From Alphaproteobacteria bacterium CG11_big_fil_rev_8_21_14_0_20_44_7 (GTDB taxonomy: Bacteria; Pseudomonadota; Alphaproteobacteria; Rickettsiales; 21-14-0-20-44-7), in NCBI GenBank assembly GCA_002787615.1, contig PCXJ01000117.1:13242-31728 (forward strand): 18,487 bases of DNA, given 5' to 3'. The position numbers were made by a program, and so were the translations under genes. Below are positions 13,951 through 18,487 of the stretch, one piece after another. The notes under the pieces are model-generated. The model made no database searches, was not told the DNA's origin, and saw only the letters and a list, made by a program, of their open reading frames with translations. Each line of letters opens with the position of its first letter. Within the stretch, counting starts at the first letter, position 1.

Positions 13951-15030
13951 ATGGAAGATATCTCTGAGTTATTAAATCTTACGAAGAAGAATAATGCTTC
14001 GGATTTGCACTTATCTGCAAAGAAACCGCCTATCATGCGGATTAATGGAGATATGATACGGGTGGATTCAGTCCCTGCATTGACGCCTGAGCAGGTGAAA
14101 TCGATGATTTACTCGATAATGAGTGAGCAGCAAAGGGCGACCTTTGAGAAGGAATTCGAGATGGATTTTGCGATTTCTTTTTCGGAAGATGCGCGTTTCA
14201 GGGTGAATGCCTTTAACACAATCGATGGGCCCGCGGCTGTATTTCGTGTGATTCCCGGTAAAATCCTAAGCTTGGAAGAGGTTGGTGCGCCGCCTATTTT
14301 AGCTGAACTCACACAAAAAGAAAAAGGGCTGATTCTGGTGACAGGTCCAACCGGTAGCGGTAAATCAACTACGCTTGCTGCGATGATTGACCATATAAAT
14401 ACCCGCCAAAGAAAACATATTATTACAATTGAAGACCCAATCGAATTTACTCATCAGTCGAAGCAATCTCTGATTAACCAGAGAGAAGTAGGAATTCATA
14501 CAAAAGCATTCTCAAGAGCCTTAAAAGCAGCATTGCGCGAAGATCCTGATGTTATATTGGTCGGCGAGCTGCGTGATCTGGAAACCGTGCATTTGGCGCT
14601 GACGGCTGCTGAAACCGGACATATCGTTTTTGGTACATTGCACACAAGTAGTGCGCCAAAGACAATCGACAGGATTATTGACGTTTTTCCGGCAAATGAA
14701 AAAGAAATGATACGTTCAATGCTTTCAAGCTCAATCGAGGCGGTGATAACGCAAAAATTGCTAAAACGGAAGGATGGTTCAGGGCGGGTTGCATGCCATG
14801 AAATTATGCTTGGTTCACAGCCAATCAGAAACTTAATTCGTGAAAACAGAATTCCGCAAATTGGCTCTATGATACAAATAGGCAGCAAACAGGGAATGAA
14901 ATTAATGAAGGATTCGGTTTATCAGCTATTGCAGGATGATATTATCGATAAAGAAACGGCAATGCAGGCTGCTGCCGAAAAAACCGCTACGGATGACGAT
15001 GAAGGCGGAATCAACAAGGGTTCTTTCTAA
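13951..15030 (+). CDS. pilT: Type IV pilus retraction ATPase PilT
   Basis: Hexameric cytoplasmic ATPase that powers type IVa pilus retraction. 359 residues, with strong resemblance throughout to gammaproteobacterial PilT from the N-terminal ASDLHLSA (16-23) on. Walker A GPTGSGKST at 132-140, Asp box ITIEDPIEF at 158-166, Walker B region VILVGELRD at 201-209, His box GTLHTSSAPKTIDR at 228-241, and the retraction-specific AIRNLIRE motif present as PIRNLIRE at 291-298, with Pro for the first Ala. A short acidic tail (TATDDDEGG) ends the protein. The stop overlaps the pilU start as TAATG, so the two are translationally coupled. A CtrA-type box lies upstream. Tad-pilus CpaF and DotB/TraJ ATPases were considered, but the AIRNLIRE motif and the PilU partner support PilT. 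Confidence 0.93.
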   Translation: MEDISELLNLTKKNNASDLHLSAKKPPIMRINGDMIRVDSVPALTPEQVKSMIYSIMSEQQRATFEKEFEMDFAISFSEDARFRVNAFNTIDGPAAVFRVIPGKILSLEEVGAPPILAELTQKEKGLILVTGPTGSGKSTTLAAMIDHINTRQRKHIITIEDPIEFTHQSKQSLINQREVGIHTKAFSRALKAALREDPDVILVGELRDLETVHLALTAAETGHIVFGTLHTSSAPKTIDRIIDVFPANEKEMIRSMLSSSIEAVITQKLLKRKDGSGRVACHEIMLGSQPIRNLIRENRIPQIGSMIQIGSKQGMKLMKDSVYQLLQDDIIDKETAMQAAAEKTATDDDEGGINKGSF

Positions 15031-16121
15031 TGAATATTATCGCACTTTTGCGCAGAATGGCGGAATGTGGAGCTTCAGATTTATATCTGACCAGCGGGTT
15101 ACCGGCAACTTGGCGGGCGGATAAAATTGTTGAGCAAGGCGATGAAGTGCTTACTAATGTGAATATTCAAGATATGGCTGAGGCAATATTATCCAAAGAA
15201 GATTTAGCCAGCCTTCCTAAAAATAAAGAGCTGAATCTCGCATATAGGGATACAAACGGCGAAAGATATCGGATAAATATTTTCTATCAAATGCAGAATT
15301 TAGGCATGGTTATCAGAAGGGTGAATACACAAATCCCGACCATAGATGATTATAATCTGGACGATATATATAAAACCTCAATCATGAAGCATAGCGGCTT
15401 GATTCTGGTTGTAGGCCCTGCAGGTTCAGGAAAATCTACATCAATTGCAGCGATGCTTGAACATAGAAATAAACATGGTGACGGACATATAATTACTATC
15501 GAAGATCCGGTAGAATTTGTGCATCAGCATGATAAATGTATTTTTACCCAACGCGATATCGGCATTGATACCAACTCGTGGGATGAGGCATTGAAGAACA
15601 CTTTGCGCCAACGTCCCGATGTTATATATATCGGGGAAATTCGCGACCATAAAACCATGCAACATGCGCTGGATTATGCAGAAACCGGACATTTATGCAT
15701 TTCAACATTGCATGCACCGTCGGCGAGTCAGGCAATTGAACGCATTGCCAATTTAGCCCCTGAGGCGGAGAATAAACAAAGATTATATACTTTATCGCAA
15801 ACTTTGCGGGCAATTATCGCACAAAGATTAGTGCCTAGCATAGATGGCGAGAGTAGAGTTCTGGCAACTGAAATTCTTAGAAATGAAGGTTTGATGCGGA
15901 GCTTAATTGCTGCCGGAAATGTTGAGGAAATCAAGGAGCTAATGTATAAAAATAATGATATCGGCATGATGACCTTTGAGCAAAGCCTGCGGCATTTATA
16001 TAAAACCGGAAAAATTAGCAAGGAAACAGCGGTGACTGCCTCGGAAAATCCAGATAATATGAAGCTGGAATTGATGAAAGAAGGGTTCGGCTCGCAAAAA
16101 TTTAATGGCTCAGATTTTTAA
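15030..16121 (+). CDS. pilU: PilT-like ATPase PilU
   Basis: Second PilT-type ATPase, 363 residues. Sequence features are those of PilU rather than a second PilT: SDLYLTSGLPA near 16-26, GMVIRRVNTQIPTIDD (92-107), Walker A GPAGSGKST (129-137), HIITIEDPVEFVHQH (153-167), TQRDIGIDTNSWDEALKNTL, Walker B region VIYIGEIRD (198-206), ETGHLCISTLHAPSASQAIER (219-238) and the C-terminal LMYKNNDIGMMTFEQSL. The retraction motif AIRNLIRE is degenerate at the equivalent place (GLMRSLIAAG, 287-296), as usual for PilU. PilU works as an accessory to PilT to raise retraction force. It overlaps pilT by one base. No pilB, pilC, pilD or pilin gene is in the window, so the rest of the pilus must lie elsewhere. Confidence 0.9.
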   Translation: MNIIALLRRMAECGASDLYLTSGLPATWRADKIVEQGDEVLTNVNIQDMAEAILSKEDLASLPKNKELNLAYRDTNGERYRINIFYQMQNLGMVIRRVNTQIPTIDDYNLDDIYKTSIMKHSGLILVVGPAGSGKSTSIAAMLEHRNKHGDGHIITIEDPVEFVHQHDKCIFTQRDIGIDTNSWDEALKNTLRQRPDVIYIGEIRDHKTMQHALDYAETGHLCISTLHAPSASQAIERIANLAPEAENKQRLYTLSQTLRAIIAQRLVPSIDGESRVLATEILRNEGLMRSLIAAGNVEEIKELMYKNNDIGMMTFEQSLRHLYKTGKISKETAVTASENPDNMKLELMKEGFGSQKFNGSDF

Positions 16122-16172
16122 GCTTCCATAATTATTCTTGTTTAAATTTTATTTCCAGCTAACCTGAGAAAG

Positions 16173-16745
16173 ATGGAAAACCCTTTTGATTTATTTGAAA
16201 TATGGTTTGCTGAAGCACAGAATATCGGCTTGAAAGAGCCGACTGCTATGCATCTTTCTACCGTTTCCAAGGATGGGAAACCATCTTCACGCATAATTTT
16301 GCTGAAAGGGCATGATGAGCGCGGTTTTGTATTTTACACTAACTCAAATTCGCGTAAAGGCGGAGAATTGGCGGAAAATCCCAATGTTGCCTTGTGCTTT
16401 TATTGGATGGATTTGGGTAAACAAATCAGAATCGAGGGCAAGGTGAGTGAAGTAAAAGGCAAGGAGGCGGATGAATATTTTGCATCCCGACACCCGCAAA
16501 GCCGTTTGGGGGCATGGGCGAGCAAGCAATCACAGGTGATGCCGAGTCGTGAAGAGTTTTTGGCGGATGTGGAAAAGGTGCGTGAGAAATTTGGAGATAA
16601 CCCGCCGCGCCCAGAGCATTGGTATGGTTATCGCGTCAATCCTGAGCGTATGGAATTTTGGCAGGAAGGCGAGTTTCGCCTGCATAACCGCGATATATAT
16701 GAGCGCGAAGGTGAAGGCTGGAAGCATTATAGAATTTACCCATAA
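16173..16745 (+). CDS. pdxH: Pyridoxine/pyridoxamine 5'-phosphate oxidase
   Basis: FMN-dependent oxidase that makes pyridoxal 5'-phosphate from pyridoxine or pyridoxamine phosphate, cytosolic homodimer. 190 residues. FMN and substrate motifs are intact: SSRIILLKG (38-46), FYTNSNSRKGGEL (54-66), QIRIEGKV (84-91), SRLGAWASKQS (110-120), GYRVNPERMEFWQ (152-164) and LHNRDIYER (170-178), where LHDR is commoner. It ends RIYP in place of the typical RLxP. The ATG at 16173 follows GAGAAAG with little spacing, so translation may be weak; the next Met is well inside the conserved domain. It lies 51 bases after pilU and may be co-transcribed with it. The assignment is firm. Confidence 0.95.
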   Translation: MENPFDLFEIWFAEAQNIGLKEPTAMHLSTVSKDGKPSSRIILLKGHDERGFVFYTNSNSRKGGELAENPNVALCFYWMDLGKQIRIEGKVSEVKGKEADEYFASRHPQSRLGAWASKQSQVMPSREEFLADVEKVREKFGDNPPRPEHWYGYRVNPERMEFWQEGEFRLHNRDIYEREGEGWKHYRIYP

Positions 16746-16805
16746 TTCCAGAAACGAGAAAACTTACCGCTTGTTTTCAACCTAGCATAAAGATAGAACT
16801 GATTT

Positions 16806-18317
16806 ATGGTTTCACATATCACCACGGTTGCGTTTGAAGGCTTGAGGGTTACAAAAGTTGATGTTCAAGTGCAAATCTTGCCGGGGTTGCCGACATTCAT
16901 AATTGTTGGGTTGCCCGATAAGGCAGTGGCGGAAAGCAAGGAACGCGTGCGCTCGGCGCTAAACGCCATCGGGCTTTCCTTACCGGTGAAGCGTTTGGTG
17001 GTGAATCTTGCTCCGGCAGATGTGATGAAAATCGGTAGTCATTTTGATTTGCCGATTGCGCTCGGTTTGCTAGTTGCGATGAAGATTATCCGCCAAGAAG
17101 ATGTCGATAATTATTTCTGCATGGGTGAGCTTTCTCTGGATGGCTCAATCCTCCCTGTGAGCGGAGTTTTGCCGACAAGTGTGGAGGCAGTTGCCAATAA
17201 TAAGGGGATGATATGTCCGGAAAAATGCGGGAGTGAAGCTGCATGGGCGGGGGAAATTGATGTTCTGGCGGCGGATAATCTGATAAGCCTGATAAATCAT
17301 TTTAAGGGTGATCAGCTTTTAACACCGCCGAAGATTTCAGTCAAAAGACATAACAATAAATATCCCGATTTATCCGATATTAAAGGGCAGGAAAATGCCA
17401 AGCGTGCATTGGAAATTGCCGCAGCAGGTGGGCATAATATGCTGATGATGGGCCCTCCCGGTTCAGGAAAATCAATGCTGGCAGCGCGATTGATAGGATT
17501 ATTGCCGGAACTGAGCCCGCAGGAAATCCTCGAAGTTAGCATGATAAATTCAGTGGCAGGTATGATATCTGATGACGGGCTAACTTCAGCGCGCCCATAT
17601 CGTGACCCGCATCATTCAACATCAGTAGCAGCGTTGGTGGGTGGCGGGAAGCGTGCTCAACCCGGAGAAATCTCATTAGCGCATAAAGGAGTTTTATTTC
17701 TGGATGAATTGCCGGAATTCTCGCGGGATGTGTTGGAAGCATTACGTCAGCCGATGGAAGTGGGCAAAATCACCGTTGCCCGCGCTAACACGCATATCAC
17801 CTATCCGGCGAGATTCCAGATGGTTGCCGCAATGAATCCGTGTCGTTGCGGTTATATTGATGACCCTGAGCGTTCTTGCACGCGTGTGCCAAAATGCGCA
17901 ATTGATTATCAGGGGAAGATTAGTGGTCCATTATATGACAGGATGGATTTATTTGTTGAAGTTCCGGCATTATCTGCAAGCGATATGACGCAGCGTGCAA
18001 GCGGGGAAAGCTCGGAGATAATCGCAAAGCGGGTGGCAGCAGCGCGGGCAAAACAAAGAGCGCGGTTTGAGAATGATAATATGAAATGCTCTACAAATGC
18101 GGAAATTGATGGCGAATATCTGGAAAAAGTTGCGTCACCTGATGCAGAAGGGCGAAAGATTCTGGATAAGGCGGTGGAGAATTTCAAGATTTCCATGCGC
18201 GGATATAATCGCATATTGCGTGTGGCGCGGACAATCGCAGATTTGGATAACTCGGAGGAATTGGGTAAAAAGCATATATCTGAGGCGATTTCGTATCGGA
18301 AAATAAGCTATCGTTAG
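16806..18317 (+). CDS. comM: YifB/ComM-type Mg-chelatase-like AAA+ ATPase
   Basis: 503-residue AAA+ protein of the YifB/ComM family. The N-terminal ChlI/Lon-S16-like domain spans about 1-170 (GLPTFIIVGLPDKAVAESKERVRSA lies at 27-51 and is the usual signature). The AAA+ core follows with Walker A GPPGSGKS (216-223), Walker B VLFLDELPEF (296-305), the family-specific RPYRDPHHSTS (263-273) and a cysteine cluster in NPCRCGY with two later Cys (344-364) that looks able to bind metal, then GPLYDRMDL and a helical C-terminal domain. ComM is a hexameric branch-migration helicase that helps integrate incoming DNA during natural transformation in gammaproteobacteria. Widespread relatives in other bacteria are less well characterised. 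The start at 16806 matches the family N-terminus, and no clear ribosome binding site precedes it. Closeness to pilT-pilU fits a DNA-uptake setting but proves nothing. Confidence 0.92.
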   Translation: MVSHITTVAFEGLRVTKVDVQVQILPGLPTFIIVGLPDKAVAESKERVRSALNAIGLSLPVKRLVVNLAPADVMKIGSHFDLPIALGLLVAMKIIRQEDVDNYFCMGELSLDGSILPVSGVLPTSVEAVANNKGMICPEKCGSEAAWAGEIDVLAADNLISLINHFKGDQLLTPPKISVKRHNNKYPDLSDIKGQENAKRALEIAAAGGHNMLMMGPPGSGKSMLAARLIGLLPELSPQEILEVSMINSVAGMISDDGLTSARPYRDPHHSTSVAALVGGGKRAQPGEISLAHKGVLFLDELPEFSRDVLEALRQPMEVGKITVARANTHITYPARFQMVAAMNPCRCGYIDDPERSCTRVPKCAIDYQGKISGPLYDRMDLFVEVPALSASDMTQRASGESSEIIAKRVAAARAKQRARFENDNMKCSTNAEIDGEYLEKVASPDAEGRKILDKAVENFKISMRGYNRILRVARTIADLDNSEELGKKHISEAISYRKISYR

Positions 18318-18324
18318 GGTATTA

Positions 18325-18359
18325 TTGCGTGGTATTCGCAAATATTAATTGCTCTTTTT
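18325..18359 (+). terminator. Weak candidate terminator after the YifB/ComM gene
   Basis: TTGCG and CGCAA flank a seven-base loop (18325-18341), extendable with mismatches in the flanking AT. A CTCTTTTT tract follows about ten bases later. The stem is short and the T-run distant, so this is only a candidate. Confidence 0.3.
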
Positions 18360-18435
18360 AAATATTTTTCATTTTATGCTAAATTTATTGCTGTAAGTAA
18401 TAATTTGTTAATTTTTTCACCTTACTAGTTCAATT

Positions 18436-18487
18436 ATGAATATACACGGCGACTATAAAACCCCCTTATCAAGGAAGCTAGGGATTA
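18436..18487 (+). CDS. Possible start of a further gene, cut by the window end
   Basis: An ATG at 18436 opens 17 codons without a stop up to the window edge (MNIHGDYKTPLSRKLGI). The about 120 bases before it are AT-rich, contain no other gene and could hold a promoter. No clear ribosome binding site is present. The peptide is too short to recognise. It is listed because it is the only frame with a suitable start after the YifB/ComM gene. Confidence 0.3.
   Translation, partial: MNIHGDYKTPLSRKLGI

Noticed and set aside
14496..14888. Reverse-strand open frame (130 codons) inside pilT
   Set aside because: Antisense to the Walker B and AIRNLIRE region of PilT; composition is that of an antisense shadow.
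13951..16121. The two ATPases as Dot/Icm DotB or Tad CpaF motors
   Set aside because: The PIRNLIRE motif, close overall PilT similarity and a PilU-type second gene point to type IVa retraction; no dot, icm or tad genes are nearby.
18345..18360. A CtrA-type box after the YifB/ComM gene
   Set aside because: The two TTAA halves are nine bases apart, not seven.

Overview
The window looks like chromosomal core DNA of an alphaproteobacterium with moderate-to-low GC (judged by eye at a little over 40%). The lineage call rests on several things: a CobT-type cobaltochelatase subunit next to ribosomal protein L28, the xerD / aroK-aroB-CorC gene order, a small alphaproteobacterial protein of the kind grouped as DUF6898, a phasin_2-type phasin, and a membrane histidine kinase with a PleC/DivJ/PdhS-like phosphoacceptor domain. 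It is not an obvious Rhizobiales, Caulobacterales or Rickettsiales genome. The type IVa pilus retraction pair PilT-PilU is uncommon in alphaproteobacteria, and I cannot fix the order any further. There is no integrase island, insertion sequence, CRISPR array, rRNA or tRNA, and coding density is very high.

Layout. (1) 1-1349: 3' part of cobT, running in from outside the window. (2) 1362-1847, reverse: rpmB (L28) with an added lysine/alanine-rich tail. (3) 1953-4865: a large AsmA-family envelope protein, meeting reverse xerD (4867-5733) stop to stop with one base between them. (4) 5787-8876: a tight forward run of aroK, aroB, a CNNM/CorC-type transporter and a 63-residue conserved protein. (5) 8945-9988: a phasin with a histone-H1-like N-terminal half and its own promoter and strong ribosome binding site, converging on reverse panB (10012-10806). 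(6) 10877-12406, reverse: a membrane sensor histidine kinase without an adjacent response regulator. (7) A 251-base divergent intergenic region with several small repeats. (8) 12658-16121: an exported TPR protein followed by pilT and pilU. A perfect TTAA-N7-TTAA box (the CtrA-site pattern) lies between the TPR gene and pilT. (9) pdxH and a ComM/YifB-type AAA+ ATPase, then the window end, with a possible new reading frame starting at 18436.

How the parts may work together. aroK and aroB supply two shikimate-pathway steps. panB and pdxH are cofactor biosynthesis (pantothenate and pyridoxal phosphate). The PleC-like kinase, the CtrA-type box, PilT/PilU and the exported TPR protein could form a cell-cycle-controlled type IV pilus module, with ComM nearby as a possible partner in DNA uptake. 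This is inference from position and motifs. The most unusual direct observations are two unrelated proteins, L28 and the phasin, that both carry PAAKK-type histone-H1-like segments, and the phasin has this segment at the opposite end from the PhaF arrangement. No clearly new defence or mobile system was found.
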